From a virus: DNA of 24,131 bases. The position numbers and the translations under genes were made by a program. Of the stretch, positions 8,477 to 15,908 are shown piece after piece. The stretch is taken from IMG/VR virus record IMGVR_UViG_3300008267_000371, positions 1 to 24,131 of that record; one strand, written 5' to 3'. Position 1 is the first letter of the stretch. Every line of letters starts with the position of its first letter. Under the pieces are notes generated by a model, which was given only the letters and a program-made list of their open reading frames with translations, was not told the origin of the DNA and searched no databases.

Positions 8477-8768
8477 GACTAACCCGCTAAAGAATCCCGG
8501 CGACATCTTTGGGCGCAAGAAGACTGCTGGCCAGAAGACGCTTGATCTCCTAAAGCAGCTCGGCGTGCAGTACGAGATACCAGAGCCAGAAGACAGCATG
8601 AGTGTGCTCAGTGCTCTTGGAGATGATCCGCTCGCGTCTTCTCTCTCGCTGCGACCCGGTAAGGCGATGGGCGATCTGTCGATGGATATCTACAACCCGC
8701 AAAATATTTACGGGAACTTTTACAAAAAGATGGGCGGCCGAAAGGTGCGCGGCCTGTTAGGCGATTGA
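8469..8768 (+). CDS. Hypothetical protein between ejection-type genes
   Basis: A 99-residue protein whose ATG lies eight bases inside the 3' end of the preceding gene. It is basic at both ends (NPLKNPGDIFGRKKTAGQK near the start, YKKMGGRKVRGLLGD at the end) with an acidic centre (IPEPEDSMS). No membrane segment, Cys cluster or known motif is seen. Tight overlap with the S74-type protein and the following virion gene suggests co-expression and a part in the same structure or its assembly. I do not recognise a family. Confidence 0.72.
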   Translation: MFETNPLKNPGDIFGRKKTAGQKTLDLLKQLGVQYEIPEPEDSMSVLSALGDDPLASSLSLRPGKAMGDLSMDIYNPQNIYGNFYKKMGGRKVRGLLGD

Positions 8769-8775
8769 GGTAGTT

Positions 8776-9978
8776 ATGGCAACCCCAATGGAAAAAACGA
8801 AAAAGCGACCCGGACTGCTTACGCGGTATGTCGGCGGTCTTCTTGGCGAAGACGTCGAGAACATGTCCGAGGAGGACTTGAGTAAGTTTAGGCAGGAGGC
8901 GCTCCTCAGTGCCATCAGCGGCCTAGGCGGTGGCGTCGGTTTGCTCGGTGGTCTTGGGCAGATGGCGCAGCGCAAGACTGCGCGCCAAGAAATGCAAGAG
9001 CAGCAGCGTCGTCTTGGTGCTGCGCGTCAGGCAGAGAGCCAGATATCTGGTCGCCTTTATGGCGGACTTCCGATGTCTACTGCTCCCGGCGCTATGGGCG
9101 CAGATGACGAGCTGACCGGCGTCAGCGTGCAGTCGCCGTATCGCCGAGATCCGACAGGAGCTGCGGCGCTTGCTGGCACAACTGCTGGCCTTGACGCGAT
9201 GAAGCTCAACCCGATGCTGTCTGACATGCTCAAGAATCAGGTCGGGCAGCAGGTCGTTGGCGGATCTATCTATGACCGTCAGACCGGCCAGTTCGTTACG
9301 CCACCGCGCGATCAGGTCAAAACGCTTACGGCTGAAGAGGTCAAGGCGCTTGGACTTCCGACTGGCGCTATTGTTCAGCAGGATGCGGCAGGCAGAATCT
9401 CCATCATAAGAAACCCGGCTGCAGAAGGCGGCCCAAAGATTCCATCATTTGGTGATGAGAGCAGCCTGCGAAAAGAGTGGAACGCCCTAACAGAAGACTA
9501 TCGCGCCATTGGGTCGATGTGGTCTAAGGTTCTTGAGGCAGGCTCAAACCCAACAGCGGCAAACGATATCGCGCTGCTCTTCGGTTACATGAAAATTCTT
9601 GATCCGCGCAGCGTGGTTCGAGAGGGTGAGTTTGCTACGGCGCAGAACGCTGGAAACATCAGCGAATCGATTCGCGCCAAGTACAACCAGCTCGTCAAGA
9701 GCGGTGAGCGCCTCACAGAAGAGCAGCGTCAGGCCTTCTTGCAGTCCGCCTATGGCGCTGTCAAGAGTCAGGTTCCGCAGCTCAACTCGTTGCAAAAGCA
9801 ATACACGGCTATTGCGACGGCTCGAGGATTCGACCCAAATATGGTTCTTACCAGTCCGCTGCAAGGCGCTCTGTTGCCGAAGGTCAGCGGCGTCGATGAC
9901 CCGAACTACAAGGCAATCCCGAATAACGGGCTTTACGAAGGCGCTGATGGTGTTATCCGTAGAAAGAGGGCGCAGTAA
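8776..9978 (+). CDS. Internal virion/ejection-type protein
   Basis: A 400-residue protein with GAGG upstream of ATG. Residues about 35-65 are a Gly-rich hydrophobic stretch (LLSAISGLGGGVGLLGGLGQ) that could enter or cross a membrane, followed by Gln/Arg-rich helices. The best marker is near residues 260-310, where DIALLFGYMKILDPRSVVRE leads into GEFATAQNAGN. This signature recurs in large internal virion proteins of many podoviruses and related phages. These proteins leave the head with the DNA and help to cross the cell envelope. Here the signature stands in a separate mid-sized gene rather than in a giant multidomain protein. It ends at TAA overlapping the next ATG. The family call is moderately sure. 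Confidence 0.75.
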   Translation: MATPMEKTKKRPGLLTRYVGGLLGEDVENMSEEDLSKFRQEALLSAISGLGGGVGLLGGLGQMAQRKTARQEMQEQQRRLGAARQAESQISGRLYGGLPMSTAPGAMGADDELTGVSVQSPYRRDPTGAAALAGTTAGLDAMKLNPMLSDMLKNQVGQQVVGGSIYDRQTGQFVTPPRDQVKTLTAEEVKALGLPTGAIVQQDAAGRISIIRNPAAEGGPKIPSFGDESSLRKEWNALTEDYRAIGSMWSKVLEAGSNPTAANDIALLFGYMKILDPRSVVREGEFATAQNAGNISESIRAKYNQLVKSGERLTEEQRQAFLQSAYGAVKSQVPQLNSLQKQYTAIATARGFDPNMVLTSPLQGALLPKVSGVDDPNYKAIPNNGLYEGADGVIRRKRAQ

Positions 9979-11468
9979 TGAGCTACGGCAATGATGAAAT
10001 AGTTGGCAAGTCCAAAAGTGACGAAAAAGATCAGTCTGCTATTGAGTACACGCGCGACGTGTTGCGGCAGATTCCGCGCCAGCTTGGGCTGACTGCGCGA
10101 AACATTGTCACTGGCGCAACCGCTATACCCGGCATTGCTGCTGACGTGACGATGAGCGGAGTCAACGCGCTGCTGCCATCTAACATGCAGCAGGCCATGC
10201 CAAGTCAGGCGCTGCAAAACTTCATGTCACGCGCTGGACTGCCCGAGCCTGAGACTGGCCTTGAGCGATTCAGCGGCATGATTCAGTCTGGCCTGACCGG
10301 CTCAAGAATTGATCCGATGGCAGCAGTCGCTGCGCTTCGATCAACTGGCACGGCTGCGCCTAGCGCGGTGAGAGCTGCTGGCCCGTTGGCTACTCCGCAG
10401 AATGTGACGCTGCCGACGCCGAAGCAAGAGACGTTCTATGAGGGGCGCGGTCAGGGCTACGTTGTCCCGCCTGCATCCATTCGCAGCGACATGCCGACGC
10501 AGATTGCTGAGAGCATGGGCGGCAAACGACTGACGGCAGAGATAGCGTCAGAGCGTAATCAGGACGTCACCAACATGCTCGCTGCCAGAGCACTTGGCCT
10601 TAGCGAGAATCAGCCTATCACGCAGTCATCGCTTAAGGCGGTGAGGACTGAGGCTGGCAAGGTTTACGGTCAGATCAGCAACAGTGGAAGGATTCAGGCA
10701 GATCCTCAGTACAAGTCTGAGATCGATGCAATCGCGCAGAATGTACAGAAGATTGCGGCCGACTTCGGTGACCTTGATGTTGGTGCTAGAAAGGAAATCG
10801 AAAAGCTCGCAAAGGATCTGAATCAGCCGAGCTTCTCCTCTGAAAGCGCCGTCTTGTTGTTGCGCCAGCTTCGCGATGACGCGACCAAGATGATGAAGTC
10901 GGAAAGTGCGAAAGATGCCAGCCTAGGCATGGCGCAGCGATCTGCTGCGAATGCGCTTGAGGCTGCGATCATGCGTCACCTTCGTCGCATTGGCCGAGAT
11001 GATCTTGCCGATCAGTTCAATGATGCGCGAACCAGAATTGCAAAGGCTCATGACGTCGAGGCCGCAACTAACTTTGCAACTGGCGAAGTCAACCCACGAG
11101 TGTTCGAGCGATTGCTTGCCAATGGCGAACCACTCTCTGGAGAGCTTGCGCTAATCGGTCGCATGGGCGCTGCATTCCCGCGGTCTATGACGCCGAGGCG
11201 CGATAGCACCGGCGTGACGGCGCTTGATATCGGCCTTGCTGGTGGTGGTCTTGGCGCTGGTTTCTTGGCGCAAGACCCGCTTATGGCTTTTGCCGGCGCA
11301 TCGCTTCCGGTTCTTCGTCGCGGAATTACTCGAGGTCTGCTGACAGAACCTGTGCAAAACGTATTGTCTCGCCCTTACCCCGGCGTGCCGGGCAGCGCGT
11401 TTGGCGCAGGCGGCGGCATATTGATGTCGGAGTCGGAAGCAGAACAGCGTAAACGTCGAGGGCGCTAG
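9978..11468 (+). CDS. Internal virion-type protein with glycine-rich C-terminus
   Basis: A 496-residue protein whose ATG shares one base with the upstream TAA. The N-terminal signature RQIPRQLGLTARNIVTGA plus the hydrophobic IPGIAADV segment is widespread in phage internal or ejection proteins. The middle (about 170-360) is helical, with KEIEKLAKDLNQP and LLLRQLRDDATKMMKSE, and resembles a long coiled bundle. Residues about 410-460 are Gly-rich and hydrophobic (IGLAGGGLGAGFLAQDP), a possible membrane-inserting segment. The last residues are strongly basic (EAEQRKRRGR). It probably cooperates with the two upstream proteins during DNA delivery. No lytic transglycosylase motif was found in any of them. 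Confidence 0.74.
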   Translation: MSYGNDEIVGKSKSDEKDQSAIEYTRDVLRQIPRQLGLTARNIVTGATAIPGIAADVTMSGVNALLPSNMQQAMPSQALQNFMSRAGLPEPETGLERFSGMIQSGLTGSRIDPMAAVAALRSTGTAAPSAVRAAGPLATPQNVTLPTPKQETFYEGRGQGYVVPPASIRSDMPTQIAESMGGKRLTAEIASERNQDVTNMLAARALGLSENQPITQSSLKAVRTEAGKVYGQISNSGRIQADPQYKSEIDAIAQNVQKIAADFGDLDVGARKEIEKLAKDLNQPSFSSESAVLLLRQLRDDATKMMKSESAKDASLGMAQRSAANALEAAIMRHLRRIGRDDLADQFNDARTRIAKAHDVEAATNFATGEVNPRVFERLLANGEPLSGELALIGRMGAAFPRSMTPRRDSTGVTALDIGLAGGGLGAGFLAQDPLMAFAGASLPVLRRGITRGLLTEPVQNVLSRPYPGVPGSAFGAGGGILMSESEAEQRKRRGR

Positions 11469-11469
11469 C

Positions 11470-11625
11470 ATGGACATCTTCGAGATCTTCACCCGCGCAT
11501 GGCCAATCATCCTTGCGATCATCACGCTTATCATCGTGCTCTCGAAGCTCGACCTGCGCGTGGCGGTGCTCGAGGACAAGATCAAGACGATCTTTGACCT
11601 GATCAACAAGGGCAACAAGTCATGA
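11470..11625 (+). CDS. 51-aa membrane protein heading the lysis cassette
   Basis: A short frame starting one base after the previous stop and ending TGA at 11623-11625, where it overlaps the next ATG. The 51 residues begin MDIFEIFTRAWP, pass through one strong hydrophobic helix (IILAIITLIIVLSKLDL) and finish with a short charged helix (RVAVLEDKIKTIFDLINK). The layout (one TM, then a coiled helix) could be a small holin, antiholin or inner-membrane spanin-like protein. Codon use and the ATGA junction with the holin support it being real. No lipoprotein partner of Rz1 type was found, so the spanin idea is weak. Confidence 0.72.
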   Translation: MDIFEIFTRAWPIILAIITLIIVLSKLDLRVAVLEDKIKTIFDLINKGNKS

Positions 11626-12089
11626 TGGAAACCCTACTCGGCGGTGTCTTTGGCGGCCTGCTGCGCTTGGCGCCGGAGGCTCTCAAGTTCTTTGACTCGA
11701 AGAACGAACGCTCGCATGAGCTGCGCATGTTGGAAGCAGAGATGAAGTTTGCGCAGGTGAAGGGCGAGATTGCCATGCGCCAGACTGAAGCGCAGATGAC
11801 GCTGGCCGAGGTGGATGCAATCGGTGAGGCATTCAAGGAGCAATCCGCCACGGCGCAGGCCGCTGGAAAGATCGTTGCTGGAATCTCCGCACTGGTGCGC
11901 CCATTTGTGACCTACCTCTTTGTGATCGCCTATGCCGCGGTCAAGGCGGCAGGATTCGCCATCGCGCTCGAGCAGGGCGGCGACTGGAAGCAGGTACTCA
12001 CCACGATGTGGGGCGTCGATGACATGGCCGTGCTGAATATGATCCTCAGCTTCTGGTTCGTCGGGCGCGTCTATGAGCGAGTACGATAA
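11622..12089 (+). CDS. Multi-TM holin-like protein
   Basis: A 155-residue protein. An amphipathic Gly/Leu segment (residues 4-20) is followed by a charged helix (about 25-75, with LRMLEAEMKFAQVKGEIAMR). TM helices then lie at about 95-116 (FVTYLFVIAYAAVKAAGFAI) and 135-150 (AVLNMILSFWFVGRV). The order resembles the three-TM holin family first described for gene-transfer-agent release. The next gene is an endolysin without its own export signal, which needs a holin, and it overlaps the end of this one by 17 bases. The holin role is therefore well supported by context. The function of the long cytoplasmic helix is unknown. Confidence 0.8.
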   Translation: MMETLLGGVFGGLLRLAPEALKFFDSKNERSHELRMLEAEMKFAQVKGEIAMRQTEAQMTLAEVDAIGEAFKEQSATAQAAGKIVAGISALVRPFVTYLFVIAYAAVKAAGFAIALEQGGDWKQVLTTMWGVDDMAVLNMILSFWFVGRVYERVR

Positions 12090-12531
12090 GGCGCTGGCGA
12101 TAGCCGCCGACCTATGCCGACACTTTGAGGGGTTCCGAAGCAAGCCGTATATCTGCCCTGCCGGCTATCCCACGATAGGCTACGGCACGGTCTACAAGCC
12201 TGACGGGACCAAGGTCACGATGGATGACCCGCCGATCAGCAAAGAGTTGGCCAATGAGTGGTTATTGTCCGAGCTACGGACAAACTACGGCGCCGGTGTG
12301 TTGAGAACCTCGCCCAACCTAATAAACCACCCGAACGCTTTGGCATCTGCCATTGATTTTGCTTACAATCTCGGTGTCTCACGCTACAGGGCAAGTACAT
12401 TGCGCAAGCGACTCGAGGCCGAAGATTGGGATGGAGCAAAGATTCAGCTCATGCGCTGGACAAAGGCTGGTGGCAAGGTGCTGCCGGGCTTAGTGCGACG
12501 TCGTCAAGCGGAGGCTCAGTTGTTGCCATGA
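12073..12531 (+). CDS. Endolysin, GH24 lysozyme
   Basis: A 152-residue muramidase of the phage T4/P22 lysozyme type that cuts the peptidoglycan glycan strand. The active-site spacing E-8-(D/C)-5-T is present as E19, C28 and T34 (HFEGFRSKPYICPAGYPTIG), with Cys at the middle position as in P22-type rather than T4-type enzymes. The following GYGT, FAYNLG and RR-containing C-terminus (LPGLVRRRQAEAQLL) are family-typical. There is no hydrophobic signal-anchor at the N-terminus, so release through the holin just upstream is expected. Gene overlaps on both sides (17 bases upstream, ATGA downstream) keep it inside the lysis unit. Confidence 0.93.
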   Translation: MSEYDKALAIAADLCRHFEGFRSKPYICPAGYPTIGYGTVYKPDGTKVTMDDPPISKELANEWLLSELRTNYGAGVLRTSPNLINHPNALASAIDFAYNLGVSRYRASTLRKRLEAEDWDGAKIQLMRWTKAGGKVLPGLVRRRQAEAQLLP

Positions 12532-12833
12532 AGAACCCGCGTACAGATGGAGTCCCCTCCCAGTTCCAACTTGCCGGCCATACCATCAAGGTGGTGGTTG
12601 TTCCACCTCGCAAGTGGAAGCACGGCAAGAATTGCGTCGGCATCTGGTTGCCGGGCGACTACCGCATCGAAATCGTATCAACCTGCAGAGGATCGAATCG
12701 TCAGCAAGTGTTTTGCCATGAGGCAATACACGCGCTGCTGGAGATCGCTGGTCTGGATGACCTCAATAGCGATGAGTCCAAGGTGGATCTTTTGGGCCAC
12801 TTGCTCCAGCAGATGCTGACCACCATGGAATGA
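12528..12833 (+). CDS. Small HExxH metallopeptidase-like protein
   Basis: A 101-residue protein starting at ATG 12528 inside the endolysin stop; upstream in-frame sequence lies in the endolysin gene and is rejected. It has a beta-strand lead (HTIKVVVVPPRKWK, YRIEIVS) and then the zinc-site helix CHEAIHALLEIAGL with HExxH at 64-68. The following NSDESKVDLLGHLLQQML helix offers E83 as possible third ligand. The arrangement recalls compact ImmA/IrrE-like zinc peptidases, minus the HTH part. Placement between endolysin and phosphoesterase might suggest a role in lysis or in protein turnover, but no substrate can be named. The fold call rests on this motif and helix order. Confidence 0.78.
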   Translation: MKNPRTDGVPSQFQLAGHTIKVVVVPPRKWKHGKNCVGIWLPGDYRIEIVSTCRGSNRQQVFCHEAIHALLEIAGLDDLNSDESKVDLLGHLLQQMLTTME

Positions 12834-13573
12834 AACGCCACCTCATTATCCCTGACGCACAGATCAAGCCCGGCTCACCGACTGACCACATCAAGTGGTG
12901 CGGGGAGGCGATCCTAGACTACAAGCCAGATGTCATCGTCTGTCTCGGGGATTGGTGGGATCTGCCCTCGCTTAATTCTCATGCGCCAGCCGGTAGCGAG
13001 GAGCTTGAGGGGCGCCGATACCATGAAGATATAAAGGCTGGCAACGAATCCTTTAATAAGCTCGACTCTTATTTAAGGAAGTCACGCAGCAAGACGTGGC
13101 AGCCGCGCAAGGTGTTTCTCGAGGGCAACCATGAGAACCGCGCGAACCGCATCGCCAAGAACGACCCAAAATGGAAGGGCATCATCGGCTCGCACAACTG
13201 CGAGACGCTCGATTGGGAGCGCCATAAGTTTCTCAAGATCTGTGAGATTGACGGGATCAAGTATTGTCACTACTTCCCGAACCCGTTCTCGGGTAAGCCC
13301 ATAGGCGGCACGATCGTCAACAGGCTGAACTCGATTGGCGCGTCATTTGTGCAGGGCCACCAGCAGGGCTTCTTGTACGCCTCGAAGCAGTACCCTGACC
13401 ACGTCAAGCATGGACTGGTCGCCGGGCGCTTCTATCTCGAGCATGAGGGCTACCGCCCAGACGATGTGCAGACCAATGAATGGTCTGGCATCGTGGTTCT
13501 CAATGGCGTCAGGAAGGGAGACTATGATCTGATGCCGCTGCGGATGGACTACCTACGGCGGAAGTACGGCTAG
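12830..13573 (+). CDS. Calcineurin-like metallophosphoesterase
   Basis: A 247-residue protein starting within the previous TGA. It has the metallophosphoesterase motif series: IPDAQ (D9), CLGDWWD (D41, D44), LEGNHENR (N100, H101) and QGHQQG (H177). H147 of YCHYF is a further possible ligand. In the standard family the first motif is DxH and the last GHxH; here both second positions are Gln (Q11 and Q179). The DxQ form does occur in phage members, but both changes together could alter metal binding. The substrate is unknown: nucleotides, nucleic acid ends or phosphoproteins are all possible. It closes the rightward late unit, and its last 65 bases overlap a predicted gene on the other strand. 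Confidence 0.88.
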   Translation: MKRHLIIPDAQIKPGSPTDHIKWCGEAILDYKPDVIVCLGDWWDLPSLNSHAPAGSEELEGRRYHEDIKAGNESFNKLDSYLRKSRSKTWQPRKVFLEGNHENRANRIAKNDPKWKGIIGSHNCETLDWERHKFLKICEIDGIKYCHYFPNPFSGKPIGGTIVNRLNSIGASFVQGHQQGFLYASKQYPDHVKHGLVAGRFYLEHEGYRPDDVQTNEWSGIVVLNGVRKGDYDLMPLRMDYLRRKYG

Positions 13574-13781
13574 ACTTCAGGCGCTCGATCTCGGCGCGCA
13601 GTTTCATCTCGGTCTCGACGGCGTCTGTCAGCCTCATTAGCAAGTCTTTGGTGCGGCGCCGCTCCACCGATAGGCAGTGCTCCATCTCGCTAACAATCTC
13701 TCGCAACTGCGCGACAGTCAGCGACCGCGCCAGCATCTCTCGGCGCCAAGATCCGCCTTCGCTCTCTGTGTCGATGTTCAT
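13509..13781 (-). CDS. Predicted coiled-coil protein, end of leftward operon
   Basis: A 90-residue frame on the minus strand from ATG 13781 to TGA at 13509-13511. The middle is a clear heptad-like helix (TVAQLREIVSEMEHCLSVER, then LMRLTDAVETEMKLRAEIER) with a Ser/Ala-rich tail. A longer version from TTG 13874 would overlap the upstream gene by 25 bases but adds a very Arg-rich lead that looks non-coding. It lies 68 bases behind the DUF3310 gene and in the same direction. Its end overlaps the phosphoesterase gene by 65 bases tail to tail. No family is recognised. Helix regularity argues for a real protein, but the overlap keeps confidence moderate. Confidence 0.5.
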   Translation of the reverse strand: MNIDTESEGGSWRREMLARSLTVAQLREIVSEMEHCLSVERRRTKDLLMRLTDAVETEMKLRAEIERLKSSRTSAVGSPSAAASDHSLPS

Positions 13782-13849
13782 AAGTGTCCGGCTATCGCGT
13801 CGGGGCCGGCGCTCCGAGTAGCGTACACGCGCGATTCGTGCTCTAGGGT

Positions 13850-14284
13850 CTACTCCTCTTCTGACCTGCGCCAAGTCCCTTCGTTGATCTGCCGCGCCAC
13901 CTTCAGCGCGTCAGTAAAGAGCGCCTGATTCCAGATCGCGATCACCTGCTCTCTGGTTATCTCAGGCTTGGCGCTATCAGTCTCGCCAAGATCAATAATA
14001 TCTTCGCACACCTGCGCGCCCTTGGTACAGAACCACGCGGCCTTGCGCAGATCCTGCTCTCGAGAGTTTCCGCCCTTGCGGCCAGCGCGCGAGAGGTACT
14101 TGATCGCAGAACCGACGCAGTAGCTCACCGCGCCATCATCGCCGAGCACGGCCTGTATGTAGTCAATCGCCTCGATTGGCTCGCCGTTGGGCAGTGTGAG
14201 CTGGTAGTGCTGTGGATGGTTGACCACATCCTCGTCAGCATCACCGCGCAGCCATGCGTCGATGTCTTCGTTGATATTGCTCAT
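13850..14284 (-). CDS. DUF3310 (SaV-like) protein
   Basis: A 144-residue protein. The start ATG 14284 is supported by a TGATG overlap with the small gene before it; a GTG at 14296 lacks a ribosome site. Residues 22-27 give NHPQHY, followed by EAIDYIQAVLGDDGAV, then GSAIKYLSRAGRKGG and QDLRKAAWF, the full signature of DUF3310. This domain is frequent in phages and is also part of the T7 gp1.7 nucleotide kinase, so a link to nucleotide metabolism is possible. A short acidic N-terminal lead (EDIDAWLRGDADED) and a C-terminal helix of about 55 residues flank the domain. It belongs to the leftward operon with SSB and nuclease. Confidence 0.88.
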   Translation of the reverse strand: MSNINEDIDAWLRGDADEDVVNHPQHYQLTLPNGEPIEAIDYIQAVLGDDGAVSYCVGSAIKYLSRAGRKGGNSREQDLRKAAWFCTKGAQVCEDIIDLGETDSAKPEITREQVIAIWNQALFTDALKVARQINEGTWRRSEEE

Positions 14285-14421
14285 CACAGCACCCACGTTG
14301 CAGTTTTGATCGCGATGCCTATCACTAAGCCACCAACAGCAGCGCCAAGCAAGGCCATGCCCATGACAAATATGATGGCGCCAATCATCAGGAGCGTATC
14401 ACTCCAGTCATTGTTTTTCAT
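14284..14421 (-). CDS. 45-aa hydrophobic membrane protein
   Basis: A short minus-strand frame begins at ATG 14421, inside the TGA of the nuclease gene (ATGA), and ends TGA at 14284-14286, overlapping the DUF3310 ATG. The 45 residues read MKNNDWSDTL followed by about 30 hydrophobic residues with Gly/Ala (MIGAIIFVMGMALLGAAVGG, then LVIGIAIKT). That is enough for one long or two short membrane helices. Coupled junctions on both sides and a hydrophobic protein product support it as a gene. Function is unknown; in an early operon it might modify the host membrane or block a second phage (speculative). Confidence 0.68.
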   Translation of the reverse strand: MKNNDWSDTLLMIGAIIFVMGMALLGAAVGGLVIGIAIKTATWVL

Positions 14422-15125
14422 GCCGCCCTCTTCTTGAGTTTCTCGTTCAGGTCATACAGCGAACGCAGGTTGATGAACGCCGGCCAAGCATCATCGTCGA
14501 GCGACGGGTAGAAGTGGTGGCCGAAGTCACCATTCTCTTTGCTGAAGCGCAGCAGGTGATAACCGCCGTCGATCTTGGTGCCGGTGCACTCTTCGTATGC
14601 TTTCGCATAGGCCACCAACTGGATCAGGTACTCAGGGTACACGCCGCCCGATGTCTTAAAGTCACCGAGCACGATCTTGCCGTTGAGCTTACCGATGAAG
14701 TCCAGCGTGCCGCCGTAGCGGTACGTCTCCGACAATACCGGCACCTCGCAGTCGATGATCTCGAGCTGTGTGCCCTTGCACCAGAACTCGAAAGCAGAGT
14801 AGGCGCTGACCACCTGCGCGCGAAACGCAGCCGGGTCTCGCGTCTCTGCCTTCTCCATCGTCTTCTCGAGGTGCTGGTGCGGATCACCGCCCTTGACGAA
14901 CACCTCGCACATCTCATGCACGCAGGTGCCAATCGCCAGTGCATCATTGGCATCGTATAAACCAGCCGGGGCTTCCATGCCCTGCCCCTCCAGCACGCCG
15001 TGTGCGCGACCGGTCTTATACGCCCAGTTGATCAATGCACCGGGGTCTTTGATCTTGAGGATTGTGGTGACAGACGGCACTTTCGTGCCGTCCGCCAGTT
15101 TATATCCACCGCGTAAGGTGGCCAT
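14418..15125 (-). CDS. PD-(D/E)XK exonuclease, RecB/Cas4-like
   Basis: A 235-residue nuclease. Motifs in order: VPSVTTIL near the start, GTCVHE at 66-71, E127 in CEVPVL, D142 in YGGTLDFIG, and LGDFKTS with D155 and K157, then YLIQLVAYAKAYEE (the Q/Y motif of RecB-type nucleases). This is the PD-(D/E)XK arrangement of Cas4, AddB/RecB and phage exonucleases. No four-Cys iron-sulphur cluster is present, so it is not a Cas4 proper. Beside an SSB-like gene it probably trims DNA ends for recombination-dependent replication or degrades host DNA (inference). Its ATG overlaps the SSB stop as TGATG. Confidence 0.87.
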   Translation of the reverse strand: MATLRGGYKLADGTKVPSVTTILKIKDPGALINWAYKTGRAHGVLEGQGMEAPAGLYDANDALAIGTCVHEMCEVFVKGGDPHQHLEKTMEKAETRDPAAFRAQVVSAYSAFEFWCKGTQLEIIDCEVPVLSETYRYGGTLDFIGKLNGKIVLGDFKTSGGVYPEYLIQLVAYAKAYEECTGTKIDGGYHLLRFSKENGDFGHHFYPSLDDDAWPAFINLRSLYDLNEKLKKRAA

Positions 15126-15769
15126 CAGAACGCGATCTCATCGTCGGTAAACTCCTGATTGACAGGAGCAGGCTTCGCTGCAGCAGGCGCTGCCTTCGGC
15201 AACACCGGCGCATCTACCACACGATTGGCGATCTTGTCTTGCACCCACTGCGGCAGTTTGTCAAACGCCACCGGATCTGGCTCGTCGATGCTGTACGTCA
15301 GCGCTTCACCTTCCAGCGTCGGCGCCGGCATACCCTTCGGCAGCGGCATGATGCTGGTTAGGTTGGCGTAAGTCTTATCACCCTTAACGCTGTGCGTGAC
15401 GTTGATAAACGCAGGCTTGCCGAGCACGTTGACCAGATCGAACTTCTTCAGCTCTTCTGGCGTGAAGGCACGGCCGCGCCATGACTGCAGCAACTGCCGC
15501 AGCGTCGCCTTCTCGTTGAGGCTCAGGCCAACCGTGCGGCTGATGACCGCCGGCAGGCTCTTGGCCTCGCCATCCTTGGTGATCTCGACGCGCTCGCTCG
15601 GGATCTGGAAGCGCAGCATGAGCGTGCGCTTGGGCGCGTACTGACCGCCCGGTGAGGCCTGCACGCCAAGGTCTACGACCATGTCGCACACGGCTGCATA
15701 GGCGCCTGCCTCGAGCGGCTTGCGCTCGGGATAGTTGCCACCACTTGATGCTGATACATAAATTGCCAT
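15125..15769 (-). CDS. Phage single-stranded DNA-binding-like protein
   Basis: A 214-residue protein with AAGGAG nine bases before ATG 15769. The fold markers are GNYPERKPLEAGAYAAVCDM, VVDLGVQ, LMLRFQIP, then SLNEKATLRQLLQSWRGRAF and LGKPAFINVTHS with KTYANLTSI. These are conserved in a widespread phage group usually seen beside recombination nucleases. The C-terminus is a flexible Ala/Pro stretch closing with the acidic tail FTDDEIAF, like the interaction tails of SSB proteins. It should coat single strands during replication and recombination and recruit partners through the tail. It heads the part of the operon that includes the nuclease. The SSB label is strong by tail and context, not by direct OB-fold proof. 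Confidence 0.82.
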   Translation of the reverse strand: MAIYVSASSGGNYPERKPLEAGAYAAVCDMVVDLGVQASPGGQYAPKRTLMLRFQIPSERVEITKDGEAKSLPAVISRTVGLSLNEKATLRQLLQSWRGRAFTPEELKKFDLVNVLGKPAFINVTHSVKGDKTYANLTSIMPLPKGMPAPTLEGEALTYSIDEPDPVAFDKLPQWVQDKIANRVVDAPVLPKAAPAAAKPAPVNQEFTDDEIAF

Positions 15770-15794
15770 TGTCTTAAACTCCTTCAGTTACGGT

Positions 15795-15908
15795 TCACCA
15801 GTAATCGACGCCGCTTCTTTTGCTGCGCCAGTTTGGCGGGGGAACCTGCCGCCATTCCAATTGTGTATCTCGGCGCAGTTTGCGCCAGAGGTCGAGTATC
15901 CAGTTCAT
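15795..15908 (-). CDS. 37-aa basic Trp-rich peptide
   Basis: A small minus-strand frame: ATG 15908 overlaps the TGA of the previous small gene (ATGA) and ends TGA at 15795-15797. The product (MNWILDLWRKLRRDTQLEWR then QVPPPNWRSKRSGVDYW) has five Trp in 37 residues and a basic amphipathic N-terminal helix. No family is recognised. The coupled junction is the main support; a tiny early host-takeover peptide is possible but unproven. Confidence 0.48.
   Translation of the reverse strand: MNWILDLWRKLRRDTQLEWRQVPPPNWRSKRSGVDYW

Noticed and set aside
14418-15125. Cas4 protein
   Set aside because: It has the RecB-type nuclease motifs but lacks the conserved Cys residues of the Cas4 iron-sulphur cluster, and no other cas gene is present.
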